DNA of 64,000 nt. Source: BOG-1112 sp964611335 (lineage in GTDB: Bacteria > Bdellovibrionota_B > Oligoflexia > Oligoflexales > Bog-1112). The stretch is taken from contig CAZSXR010000001.1 of the NCBI GenBank assembly GCA_964611335.1, positions 868,001-932,000 on the forward strand, read 5' to 3'. How positions within the stretch are numbered: position 1 is the stretch's first letter; the number at the start of each line of letters is the position of its first letter. The position numbers and the translations under genes are program-made. The notes beneath the pieces were generated by a model that did no database searches, was not told the DNA's origin, and saw only the letters and a program-made list of their open reading frames with translations. Shown here one piece after another: positions 44,071 to 53,186 of this stretch.

Positions 44071-45394
44071 CCGAGTTCTCGTTAGCGGAACGTATTGCTT
44101 CCAACTGCGCGCGTGCTTTATTGAGTGTTTCTTTGTACTCCCGTTTAGGATCACTTTTACAAGTAATACCTCCACCTGCGTGAGTTATGGCTTTATTTTG
44201 TGTGCAGAGTATGGAACGGATCATGATATTGAAATCAGTATGACCGCATGCAGAAACATAACCTAAAGCTCCGGTATAGATTCCTCTCGCGCAAGGTTCA
44301 AATTCATGAATGATTTCCATAGTGCGTATTTTAGGAACACCTGTGATAGTTCCTCCAGGGAAAAGTGCCTTCATAATTTCAAAAAAAGACTGCTTTTTTA
44401 ACAAAGTCCCTTCAATTTCTGATTCGGTATGAATCACAGTCGAATAGGAAACGATGTCCATAAACTGTGTGACTTCCACAGAACCCGCTTCACAAATTCT
44501 TCCCAAGTCATTGCGTGCAAGATCTACAAGCATGCAATGCTCTGCGTGCTCTTTAGGGTCTGTGCTCAATTCCTTTATAAAACGTGCGGTTTCTTCCTCA
44601 TTTCCACAACGTCGCGTTCCTGCGATAGGGCGAGTTCTCATTTTATTTTTACGAACTTCGAAAAGCCGCTCGGGAGAACCACTGATGATTGCATGCTCAC
44701 CCCATTCGAAAAAACCCGCAAAAGGAACAGGACTTATTTGAGACAATGCTTTGTATATTTCAAAAGGCTCTACTTTATTTTCCAAAACAAAACGTTGAGA
44801 AAGGTTAACCTGATAAGTATGCCCCTCTCTTATAAGTTCCTGGAGTTTTTGTATCGCCTGAATATACCTGTCTTCATTCCAGTCAGGAGACATGTTCCAC
44901 CTTACTGAACCCAAACTCACAGAGTTTGGGTTCAGTAAGGTGGAACATGTCTTTTCAGCAGGAGAAACAAAATAAAACTCCTTATTCCACAGATCAAAAA
45001 CATAGAACGAATCGACATAATAAAACGCTAGGTCGAAGGGAAAATCGCTATCATGTGTGGGAACTTTCTCCAAAAAACGAGCAGCCTCGTACGAAACACA
45101 CCCGATCCAACCACCTAGGAAAGGCAAATCATAAGAATTTTCCCGTTTTTCCAATTGCAATAGCAAAGCTGAAAAAATCTCGAAGGGATTTCCCATAAGT
45201 TCTTTGTTATCTAAAAAAGATCTTCCTTCTTTAGAATAGAAGATAGACTTCGGTTCACAGCCCAGTAAAGCCCATCGGTTCTGCTCATTTGCTAGCGTGC
45301 TTTCGAGAAGAAAGCGAGAACCTTTGGGAAGACTTTCAAACACACTTTGTGGGTTTATATAATGAGGAAATTTTTCAATAAGAAGCTTTTGCAT
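44063..45394 (-). CDS. pabB: Aminodeoxychorismate synthase component I
   Basis: 443 residues. The N-terminal half (about 1-140) matches the anthranilate synthase component I N-terminal fold (FLGGWIGCVSYEAARFLE). The chorismate-binding domain (about 165-430) has YQVNLSQRF, GSPERLFEV, RPIAGTRRCG, LVDLARNDLGRIC, FPGGTITGVPKIRTMEII and GGGITCKSDPKREYKETLNKA. The motifs fit PabB better than TrpE. A perfect 31-bp inverted repeat lies in frame in the linker between the two domains and encodes about 21 residues there. It starts five bases after the barrel-protein gene. Confidence 0.92.
   Translation of the reverse strand: MQKLLIEKFPHYINPQSVFESLPKGSRFLLESTLANEQNRWALLGCEPKSIFYSKEGRSFLDNKELMGNPFEIFSALLLQLEKRENSYDLPFLGGWIGCVSYEAARFLEKVPTHDSDFPFDLAFYYVDSFYVFDLWNKEFYFVSPAEKTCSTLLNPNSVSLGSVRWNMSPDWNEDRYIQAIQKLQELIREGHTYQVNLSQRFVLENKVEPFEIYKALSQISPVPFAGFFEWGEHAIISGSPERLFEVRKNKMRTRPIAGTRRCGNEEETARFIKELSTDPKEHAEHCMLVDLARNDLGRICEAGSVEVTQFMDIVSYSTVIHTESEIEGTLLKKQSFFEIMKALFPGGTITGVPKIRTMEIIHEFEPCARGIYTGALGYVSACGHTDFNIMIRSILCTQNKAITHAGGGITCKSDPKREYKETLNKARAQLEAIRSANENSDA
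44888..44952. repeat. Perfect 31-bp inverted repeat with 3-base loop inside pabB
   Basis: The arms at 44888-44918 and 44922-44952 are exact reverse complements, separated by ACA. Each arm contains CATGTTCCACCTTACTGAAC or its complement. The whole 65 bases is translated in frame as part of pabB. Such a stem would be very stable in RNA. It looks like an inserted palindromic element, comparable in kind to Rickettsia palindromic elements, though I do not recognise the sequence. Confidence 0.95.
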
Positions 45395-45399
45395 GAATA

Positions 45400-45903
45400 T
45401 TAGAAATACACTCTCACACCAATACCACCTTCACCTTCGAGGTAAAGCCCGGGTATAACATCTATGGTAGGAACAAGCTCTACAAAAATCTCTACTGGAT
45501 TCTTAGGAATCATCCAAGAAAGGCCGAATGGAACTCGCGCGCCAAGTACAGTAAAACTGTTTTCCCAGCGGTTGTAACGTCTGTCTATGTAATCCCTATT
45601 GAAGTAACTCAGCGACGCACCAATTCCAATATACGGAACGATTGTGTTCACTTCAGAACTTTCAGATTTAATCACTCCTGGAAAAAGAAATTGGTAGTCT
45701 GCATAGAAAATAGAAGCATGCCAATAAAAGCCAATGCCTCCTGCAACAGCATTTTTATCCGACAGTAAATATCGACCCGTAATGGCAGTTGGCGCACCTA
45801 AAATAATACCAACACCCGTTTTTGCATTTTTTGAAATAGCATGGGCCATAGAAGCAGATAAGAACACACATGAAACAAGGAGAGATTTTAGAAATTTAGC
45901 CAT
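45400..45903 (-). CDS. Small outer-membrane-barrel-like protein
   Basis: 167 residues with a Sec signal peptide (1-22, ending SMAHA). The mature part alternates polar and hydrophobic residues in short strands rich in Gly and Tyr and ends in VRVYF, a C-terminal aromatic typical of outer-membrane barrels. An eight-stranded barrel is likely. It is first in a minus-strand run with pabB, pabA and the deaminase-family gene; the five-base gap to pabB suggests co-transcription, though no functional link is clear. Confidence 0.65.
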   Translation of the reverse strand: MAKFLKSLLVSCVFLSASMAHAISKNAKTGVGIILGAPTAITGRYLLSDKNAVAGGIGFYWHASIFYADYQFLFPGVIKSESSEVNTIVPYIGIGASLSYFNRDYIDRRYNRWENSFTVLGARVPFGLSWMIPKNPVEIFVELVPTIDVIPGLYLEGEGGIGVRVYF

Positions 45904-46439
45904 CTGAACCCTTTCTTTCTGTTTAAAAATTAAACAACTATTGGAAAAGTTTATGTCAAAATTACTAACGAGTCATATGGAAATATCTTCTGCTTTGAAC
46001 AAGAGCACATAGGCTTCTCTTAAATGTATAAAAAATATGCAATCCACCTGCTTTTCCCTATTTCCCCCATCTTAGCGTTCATTAAACCCTGTAAATCAGC
46101 ATAACATGCTGTTTTTATTGAGTAATATAGGTATTTGATCTGTGTTCATTAAACAGATGTTTAGTGAACAAGACCCTCATTCCTGAGTAAAATTCATGCA
46201 AATTATCAATTTTTTAGATCTACCATCGTCCAATTTCTGTGTTGTTGTTTAATACTTATTCAACACCGGTAAAACTGGTGTGTGTTGGTTGATGCATCCT
46301 ACTTGTTTTGATTAAGGTTTGCACAATTTGAATTTTGAGAGTTGATGAAGGCTCACGATTTCACATAAATCTAATGGATTTTAAGGTAGCCTTCTTGTTC
46401 GGGAGCAATGGATTTTCAATTAAGATCTCAGGGGGAACT
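45904..46439. other. 536-base intergenic region between divergent genes
   Basis: This is the longest gene-free stretch. It is AT-rich and holds at least three copies of a GTTCANTAAAC motif (46077-46087, and two inverted at 46144-46169), and an imperfect inverted repeat ACACCGGT-AAA-ACTGGTGT at 46263-46281. No RNA gene or convincing small ORF was recognised. It must carry the promoters of both flanking genes. Confidence 0.6.
46077..46169. promoter_or_regulatory. Cluster of GTTCANTAAAC sites (candidate operator)
   Basis: A single site GTTCATTAAAC at 46077-46087 and an inverted pair at 46144-46169 (arms GTTCATTAAACA and TGTTTAGTGAAC, one mismatch, two-base centre). The single site and the pair are one 67-base step apart. 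The pattern suits a dimeric regulator, identity unknown. Confidence 0.42.
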
Positions 46440-47579
46440 ATGTTTCTTAAAAGAATTCTAAGGTTCGGCATTCTCTATCTATCTCTGCTTAGTTTTGAAG
46501 CATTTTCGCTAAGCTGTAATATCCCAGAAAGATCGAGAGTAAAAAGAACCGCCTCTAAGGAAGATGTCCGCCTTGCGCTGCAAAGAAAGATGGGAACCTA
46601 TTACACATCTTTCAACATTTTCAAATCCGACATCAATCCACTGAATAAAAAATACGCAGATTCGATCACAGAGGTAGATATCGGTGAAATTCATGAGCCC
46701 TTTATGAAATTTTCAAAAGAGGTTTTCGCTCTGATTTTATCGGAGCCTTCTGTTCTCAAAGAGACACACTTAGGAGACTTCGCAAGTTTTATAAAGCACG
46801 TCACCTTGGATGGTAGTGACGATATGGAAATTCAAGATTATATGGAATGTATATTTTCGGGGAAATATAGCACTCATATTCTGAGTTATTTGGTGTGGAA
46901 AACGGTTGCTAGTGAAAGGGCGTTGCAAGATCTGCATTTGAATAGAGAACAGTTTAAAGAACACTTGTTTTTTGAGTTTATGAGACAGGAAAACGATATT
47001 ATTTTTCTTTGTATACTTGCTTCGGATTTCGTGAAGAGAAGTCAGTGGGAGGAAGTTCAAAATTCCAACACAGCAAAAAAATTTCAAGATCTACAGAATC
47101 AAAGCAGTTTGAGAATTATTTTAGCGCTCAGTTTGTATTCACAAATTGACCCTAAGATTGATGAAGCGTTGGGAAAAGCTCTTGATGAAAACAAATACTC
47201 CAGCAATCACAAAAGAGGAAGAGACTTTGACTACTATGGACGTTATGGGCAAGCGGGACAAGTTATTCAAGAGTATTTAAAATTCAAAAGTAAAATGGAA
47301 AGAACAGAGTGGGCAGATACGCGGCTTATTTTCTATAAAATTCTGGAGGATGTGCACAACAGCATAGGTAATTATAAAGGGAATTATATGACGTTCCTAC
47401 GTAAGTTAAGAGAACCTATACCTTTTATCGATAGAATGAGCGGTTATGAGATTCTTCTTAATCGCGACATAAATTTCGGTATTGTCGATCGCAAAGAAAA
47501 GGAGGAGGACGTTGATTTTAATTCCAAGGATTTCGATAATCCTTTTGCATTGACAGCAGATTCTCAAAAACACACTTAG
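46440..47579 (+). CDS. Exported protein of unknown function
   Basis: With the ATG at 46440 it has 379 residues and a clean signal peptide (1-22, ending FEAFS, then a Cys at 24). A GGGGGA six bases upstream supports this start, although the frame is open to 46335. The mature protein is mostly helical and charged, with few cysteines, and has no recognised domain. A conserved-looking acidic tail ends the protein. The long, motif-bearing upstream region suggests regulated expression. The 3' end overlaps the convergent RND pump gene by four bases. Confidence 0.68.
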   Translation: MFLKRILRFGILYLSLLSFEAFSLSCNIPERSRVKRTASKEDVRLALQRKMGTYYTSFNIFKSDINPLNKKYADSITEVDIGEIHEPFMKFSKEVFALILSEPSVLKETHLGDFASFIKHVTLDGSDDMEIQDYMECIFSGKYSTHILSYLVWKTVASERALQDLHLNREQFKEHLFFEFMRQENDIIFLCILASDFVKRSQWEEVQNSNTAKKFQDLQNQSSLRIILALSLYSQIDPKIDEALGKALDENKYSSNHKRGRDFDYYGRYGQAGQVIQEYLKFKSKMERTEWADTRLIFYKILEDVHNSIGNYKGNYMTFLRKLREPIPFIDRMSGYEILLNRDINFGIVDRKEKEEDVDFNSKDFDNPFALTADSQKHT

Positions 47580-50500
47580 CTACGTATATTGAAATCAAGG
47601 GATCTGAGTTCCTTGCTTTTCCAAATTGCAAAGATTGCAGGATAGACTAAAAGTTCCATTGCAAAAGATGTTATGATTCCTCCGAACATAGGAGCTGCAA
47701 TACGCTTCATAACATCGGCTCCTGCTTCTGTGGAACTTGCAAACATAATGGGAAGTATGGCCATAATCAAACATGCTACTGTCATAATTTTTGGACGTAT
47801 TCTTTTAACAGCCCCATGGTAAATGGCTTCACGTAGATCTTCGAAGTTGTTCATTTGCTTTTTCATTTTTGCTTGAGAATAAGCAAGATCCAAATAGAGC
47901 AGCATGAAAATGCCTGTCTCAGCATCCACTCCTAGAAGAGCAATTAAACCAACCCAAACTGCAATACTCATGTTGTATCCCAATATGTAAAGAAGCCAAA
48001 TTGCCCCTATTGCGGAGAAAGGGACAGCTAGCAAAATAATTGCAGTTTTAGGCCAAGAACGTGTGTTCATAAACAGAAGAAGTAGGATTAGAAAAAGTGT
48101 TAGGGGAATGATCAATTTTAATCTTTCTTGAACACGAACCATGTTTTCATATTGTCCACTCCACGAAATAGAAACCCCTTCAGGAAGTTTTAGTTCCTTG
48201 AGAACAATTGCATGTGCATCTTTAACATAGCTTCCAACATCACGATCCGTAATATCCACATACACATAGCTTGAAAGCATTCCATTTTCATCACGGAGCA
48301 TTGCAGGTCCGCTTACCATTTCAATATCTGCAAGTTGCCCCATGGGGATTTGCGCTCCTGAAGGAGTTGCTACTAAAACATGTTTCAGTTCGTCGATATT
48401 GGAACGATAGTCCCGTAAATATCGGACACTAATGCTGTAACGTTCTCGTCCTTCAATCGTTTTCGAGATAGGATCACCACCCACCGCTACCATGAGAGTA
48501 TCTTGGGCTTGAGCTATACTGATCCCATATCTTGCAAGTTGTTCACGATTGAATTTGAAGTCGAGAAAGAAACCCTCTGCAACACGTTCCGCATAAACAC
48601 TTCGCGTTCCAGACACTTTTGAAAGGATGTTCTCTAACTCTGTCCCCACATCTTCCAATACTTTGAGATCGGAACCTAAAATTTTGACTCCTACGGGAGT
48701 TCTTATTCCTGTGCTAAGCATGTCGATGCGATTGCGTATAGGCATAGTCCAAGCGTTTCTTGTACCTGGGAATTGAGTTTTTGCATCCATTTCAGATACA
48801 AGTTCCTCATAACTCATGAACCGAGGAGTCAACCAAGTGAATGGTAACTGCATAAAATGTGGGAGAGAGGAGTACCAACGTTTCATTTCTCTCCACTGAT
48901 TTTGTGGTTTCAAAATAAGAGTTGTTTCCATCATAGAAAAAGGAGCTGGGTCGGTAGAAGTTTCTGCTCGACCTGCTTTTCCAAAGACTCTTTCAACTTC
49001 AGGAAACGATTTAAGAATGGTGTCTTGTCTCGTTAATAGATTTTGAGCAGAGGCAACCGATATACCTGGAAGTGTTGTAGGCATGTAAAGAATAGTCCCC
49101 TCATTCAATGGGGGCATAAACTCGGATCCAAGTTTGAAATAAATCGGAATTGTAACTAAAAAAACAGCGATAGCGCTGAAAACGACTTTATATCGATGAG
49201 TCACAACCCAATGGACAATAGGACCATAGAATCGAAAAAGCATTTTACTTATGGGGTGTTCCTCTTCCGAGTACATCTTCCCTACGAATATAGCGTTGTG
49301 CAAATTAGATAACCATTTTGGTTTGAAATCTTTGACTGAAAAGTGTGAAAGAGTCACTCGTAATGCAGGGTCAAGGGTGATAGCTAGAATAGCTGCGACA
49401 AGCATAGAAAGATTTTTTGTGTAGGCAAGAGGTTTAAATAACTTTCCCTCTTGTGCTTCCAAAGCAAAGATAGGTAGGAATGAAACAGCGATAACTATTA
49501 GTGAATAAAAACTTGCTGGACCAACCTCTTTAATCGCTTGAATGATAACCTCTTTTACATCCCCCTTCTTTCCTGCTTTTTCCCATTCTTCCAAATGTTT
49601 GTGAGCGTTTTCAACTACAACAATGGCTGCATCCACCATGGCACCTACGGCAATAGCGATACCTCCAAGGCTCATGATATTGCTTGAAATTCCCATCAAA
49701 TACATAGGTATGAACGCTATAAGAACAGCAAGAGGAAGTGTGATAATGGGAATAAGTGCACTTGGCAAATGAAGAAGAAAAAGGAGGATAATTAGACTTA
49801 CGATGATCATTTCAAGACTCAGTTCATGTGTTAAAGTTTCAATAGAACGACGAATAAGATCTGATCGATCGTAAGTGGTGACAATTTCCATTCCTTTCGG
49901 AAGACTGGGTTTAAGCTCTTCTAATTTCTTTTTAACGGAATCAATCACCTGAGTTGCATTAGCGCCATAACGCATGACAACAATACCACCGACAGCGTTT
50001 CCATGCCCATCAAGATCGGTGATCCCTCTACGCATTTCTGGCCCTATGCTAACCCTTGCAAGATTTTTTATGTAAATGGGAGTGCCATTTTCGTAAGTTA
50101 AAACGATATTCTCAATATCGAGTACGCTTTTCACATATCCTCGACCACGAATCATATATTCCGCACCTGAAACTTCTAGAAGTCTTGCTCCAACATCATT
50201 GTTAGCTTCTTTAATAGCCTGAACAACCTTCTGAACGGAGATTTTATAAGAACGAAGTGCGTTAGGATCCAATTGAACTTGGTATTGCTTTTGGAAACCT
50301 CCAATGGATGCAATCTCTGCAACACCAGGAAGTGATTGCAGATGATAGCGAAGATACCAGTCTTGCTGGGTTCTTAAATCTGCTAGAGAGTGCTTTCCCG
50401 TGTGGTCAACCAAAGCATATTGGTACACCCAACCCAATGCTGTAGCATCGGGCCCTAATTCTGTTCTCACACCTTCAGGTAACTGAGGAGTGATTTTTGA

Positions 50501-50839
50501 TAGGTATTCAAGTATTCGAGAACGGGCCCAATAGGGATCGGTTCCATCTTGAAAAATCACATAAACATAAGAGAAACCAAAATCTGAAAAACCACGAATG
50601 TCTTTCACTCGTGGTGCTCCTAACATTGCACTCACAATGGGATAAGTGAGTTGATCTTCAATAATGTCGGGACTTCGATCCCATTTAGAATAGATAATAA
50701 CTTGTGTGTCCGATAGATCAGGAATAGCATCCAAGGGGATATTTCTAAGCGCAATCCACCCGCTTATCGCAGCAAAGCTGACGAGGGTTAAAACGAGAAA
50801 ACGATTCCGTGCGGAAAATTCAATGATTTTCTCAATCAT
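47576..50839 (-). CDS. cusA: Heavy-metal RND efflux pump (CusA-like, Cu/Ag type)
   Basis: 1087 residues, 12 membrane helices, two periplasmic loops. It exports metal by proton antiport as part of a tripartite pump. Features of monovalent-metal HME-RND pumps are present: LYMPTTLPGIS (equivalent to the E. coli CusA M573 site), PFSMMETTLILKP (M623 site) and AWTMPIRNRIDMLSTGI (M672 site), so the methionine triad is kept. The proton-relay region GAMVDAAIVVVENAHK is also present. It is the last gene of a cusCBA-ordered operon, eight bases... that is, a short gap after the adaptor gene. Confidence 0.93.
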   Translation of the reverse strand: MIEKIIEFSARNRFLVLTLVSFAAISGWIALRNIPLDAIPDLSDTQVIIYSKWDRSPDIIEDQLTYPIVSAMLGAPRVKDIRGFSDFGFSYVYVIFQDGTDPYWARSRILEYLSKITPQLPEGVRTELGPDATALGWVYQYALVDHTGKHSLADLRTQQDWYLRYHLQSLPGVAEIASIGGFQKQYQVQLDPNALRSYKISVQKVVQAIKEANNDVGARLLEVSGAEYMIRGRGYVKSVLDIENIVLTYENGTPIYIKNLARVSIGPEMRRGITDLDGHGNAVGGIVVMRYGANATQVIDSVKKKLEELKPSLPKGMEIVTTYDRSDLIRRSIETLTHELSLEMIIVSLIILLFLLHLPSALIPIITLPLAVLIAFIPMYLMGISSNIMSLGGIAIAVGAMVDAAIVVVENAHKHLEEWEKAGKKGDVKEVIIQAIKEVGPASFYSLIVIAVSFLPIFALEAQEGKLFKPLAYTKNLSMLVAAILAITLDPALRVTLSHFSVKDFKPKWLSNLHNAIFVGKMYSEEEHPISKMLFRFYGPIVHWVVTHRYKVVFSAIAVFLVTIPIYFKLGSEFMPPLNEGTILYMPTTLPGISVASAQNLLTRQDTILKSFPEVERVFGKAGRAETSTDPAPFSMMETTLILKPQNQWREMKRWYSSLPHFMQLPFTWLTPRFMSYEELVSEMDAKTQFPGTRNAWTMPIRNRIDMLSTGIRTPVGVKILGSDLKVLEDVGTELENILSKVSGTRSVYAERVAEGFFLDFKFNREQLARYGISIAQAQDTLMVAVGGDPISKTIEGRERYSISVRYLRDYRSNIDELKHVLVATPSGAQIPMGQLADIEMVSGPAMLRDENGMLSSYVYVDITDRDVGSYVKDAHAIVLKELKLPEGVSISWSGQYENMVRVQERLKLIIPLTLFLILLLLFMNTRSWPKTAIILLAVPFSAIGAIWLLYILGYNMSIAVWVGLIALLGVDAETGIFMLLYLDLAYSQAKMKKQMNNFEDLREAIYHGAVKRIRPKIMTVACLIMAILPIMFASSTEAGADVMKRIAAPMFGGIITSFAMELLVYPAIFAIWKSKELRSLDFNIRS

Positions 50840-50846
50840 AATACCC

Positions 50847-51839
50847 TCAATTTTTCATGCACATTGCCATTTGTGTGTCCCAATGTTCACCTGAAGGACA
50901 AGATGGTGTTTTTGCTCTCTCACCCTTTTGTGGATTGCTTGCTGCTTTAAGTCTAGACTCCGAATCAATGAGAAAGTTAGCACTTGTTATAATCTCTTCT
51001 CCAACTTTAAGACCCTCTACAGCAACGTCATTATCAGATCGAAATTTGATCACCACTCTTCGTGGTTCGACTTGCCCTAGGGAGTTGATGGTATACACAA
51101 GGGATTGTCTTCCTGTTTCAAGGATAGCATCGTAAGGAATGGTTACATGCTCTCCAAGTGGAGCCTGAATAGTAACTTCAACATAAGATTCGGGACGAAG
51201 CAACGTTTTGGCTTTTTGCACTAAAATTCGAGCTTTTGCCGTTCTAGAATTGGGATTAAGAACGCGATCGACCGCTACAACTTTTCCGCGAATTTTCTTA
51301 GGACCTAGAAAGCTAGCTGTAATTTCTGCAAGATTTCCCGTATGAACGTAGGGCAGATCCATTTCGTAAATATCCGCATAAATCCAAACCTGTTCACCAG
51401 ATATATTAAGAAGCAAACTTGAGTCAGAACTATCTTGTTGACTTAACGATTCGATTTGTTTGTCGGAAATTCCAAGAAGTTTTAATCGTAGTCGTGCGGA
51501 TTGAATCATTTGCTTTGCAGATTGTATGACATCTGTAATGGGGGAGTCTTTGACACGTGAGAGCTGTTTAATAGCCTCTATGTATTCGTTCTGAGCGGTG
51601 TAAAGTTCAGGATCAAATGCGAGTCTTCCTGCTGCATGAATTTGTTTGAAAATATTTTTTTTTACAACGGATTCTCTCTTCACTCCAATCATATCTTGCT
51701 TGTTGGGAGGCAGAATAAAACCAGCTCGATCATCTATAAAATCAGAGACTTCAGCTGATTTTGCATTCCCTTCTATAAAAAAGAAAAGAGAAAGGATGAA
51801 AAAGCCAATCGTATTTTTAAAAAGATTTTCAAAATTCAT
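50847..51839 (-). CDS. cusB: Efflux adaptor (membrane fusion) protein, CusB-like
   Basis: 330 residues with a signal peptide (about 1-28). It links pump and outer-membrane channel. Recognisable parts are FDPELYTAQNEYIEA (start of a short helical hairpin, about 75-120), the barrel region with GKVVAVDRVLNPNSRTAKARI, and the membrane-proximal domain ending near 300. It is shorter than E. coli CusB (about 400) and lacks its long N-terminal part, but ends with a Cys/Met/His tail (CPSGEHWDTQMAMCM), which may bind metal. It overlaps the channel gene by four bases. Confidence 0.88.
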   Translation of the reverse strand: MNFENLFKNTIGFFILSLFFFIEGNAKSAEVSDFIDDRAGFILPPNKQDMIGVKRESVVKKNIFKQIHAAGRLAFDPELYTAQNEYIEAIKQLSRVKDSPITDVIQSAKQMIQSARLRLKLLGISDKQIESLSQQDSSDSSLLLNISGEQVWIYADIYEMDLPYVHTGNLAEITASFLGPKKIRGKVVAVDRVLNPNSRTAKARILVQKAKTLLRPESYVEVTIQAPLGEHVTIPYDAILETGRQSLVYTINSLGQVEPRRVVIKFRSDNDVAVEGLKVGEEIITSANFLIDSESRLKAASNPQKGERAKTPSCPSGEHWDTQMAMCMKN

Positions 51840-53098
51840 TGGATTTCTCCAAAGGGTAGTGAACTCAGCGGTGTTCCCATAACTTCTTCAAGTTGAGCGA
51901 TATATTCTACATACTGTGCTAGGGTTCTATAGTAGGCGATACGAACTGTGTAAAGGGCGCGTTCGCTGTCTAGCAATTCAAGGAACCCCGTTTTACCTGT
52001 TCTGTATGCAGACTGACCTACATCAAAAGTTGTAGAGGCTTGAGGTATGAGAGAAGTTTCATAAATTTTAAGAAGTTTTTCATGTGACGTAACTTTAGAA
52101 GTCAGCAATTTAATATTTGCTTCTGTATCTCTCAATGTTTGTCTCAGATCTTCTTGAAAACTCAACAACATTGCAGATGCTGAGGATTTTTCGTTATTTT
52201 CTTTCATAAAAAACCACAAGGGCAATGTCATTGACAACTCAATTGCATAATTATTTGACGGGGCAGAATTAAAGGCCCTCTTAAATGAAAGCATGAAATC
52301 GGGAGCATAATTCCATTTTGCAATTTTATATTTTTCTTCTGCTTCACGTAGCCTTTCTTGAGAGAGTTTTACTTTGTTAGCATTTGAAGCAGTAAAATCT
52401 TGCTTTTTACTTTCCGACGTTGTGAATTTCGGAACAGGCAAGTCTTTTGGAAGGTCAATCTCAGTCTGAATTTCTCGATCGAGAAGTGCATTAAACATTG
52501 CAGACAGACTGACTTGTTCTTCTTCTGCTAGAATGATTTCCGTTTCCAAGTGTGTTTGTTCAACATGAGCACGCATCTCATCTTGTTGCATTACGTTTCC
52601 AGTAGCATGTCGGACTTCCGCTGTTCGTGATATTTCACGGAGAGTCTCACGCTGGGCTTTAAGTAACTCAAGAATTTGTCGAGAACTAAAAAGTCCATAG
52701 TATTGTGAAATGATTTTACGACGCACTTCTAATTTTTTAACAATAGCTCCTTGATGAGATGCAGAAGCTTTGGCTTTTTGTGCAGAACCTAAAAGGAAAT
52801 ATTTCATTGGAAACTTAAATTCCTGAGAAATACTCCACAGGTTCATGGGACCCATATTTTGTTCCATGAAATTCATGTTTTTTTCTCTCATCAAACCTAT
52901 ACGAGGGTTCTCCAGTGAATACCCTGCTCCCATCTTAGCTTGTTCTGAATTTGCTTGAGCATTTATGGAGAGAAGCTCCGGGTTGGAATGCATGGCATGA
53001 GAAAGGGCTTGCTCCAATGTTAGTGGTTGAGCATTTGCATTCATTGTCGAGAAAGAAACTATATAGGCAAGAAGTACAGACAGTTTCCGCACCCTCAT
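51836..53098 (-). CDS. cusC: TolC-family outer-membrane efflux protein, CusC-like
   Basis: With the ATG at 53098 it has 420 residues, chosen because an AAAAGGA lies about six bases upstream; the frame is open 12 codons further, through MKCFMCKMKR. A signal peptide ends NANAQ near residue 24. The mature protein shows two repeats of long coiled helices typical of TolC-like channels (LTLEQALSHAMHSNPELL near the start; SAYRTGKTGFLELLDSERAL near the end). First gene of the cusCBA-like operon. Confidence 0.87.
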   Translation of the reverse strand: MRVRKLSVLLAYIVSFSTMNANAQPLTLEQALSHAMHSNPELLSINAQANSEQAKMGAGYSLENPRIGLMREKNMNFMEQNMGPMNLWSISQEFKFPMKYFLLGSAQKAKASASHQGAIVKKLEVRRKIISQYYGLFSSRQILELLKAQRETLREISRTAEVRHATGNVMQQDEMRAHVEQTHLETEIILAEEEQVSLSAMFNALLDREIQTEIDLPKDLPVPKFTTSESKKQDFTASNANKVKLSQERLREAEEKYKIAKWNYAPDFMLSFKRAFNSAPSNNYAIELSMTLPLWFFMKENNEKSSASAMLLSFQEDLRQTLRDTEANIKLLTSKVTSHEKLLKIYETSLIPQASTTFDVGQSAYRTGKTGFLELLDSERALYTVRIAYYRTLAQYVEYIAQLEEVMGTPLSSLPFGEIQ

Positions 53099-53186
53099 AT
53101 GAATCCTTTTCATTTTGCACATGAAACATTTCAAGATGATTATACACTACACAGAAATAACTAGAAAACTCGCCATCTCATAAAAA

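Noticed and set aside
46335..46439. Upstream extension of the exported protein at 46440
   Set aside because: It would bury the signal peptide behind 35 residues, whereas GGGGGA lies just before the ATG at 46440.
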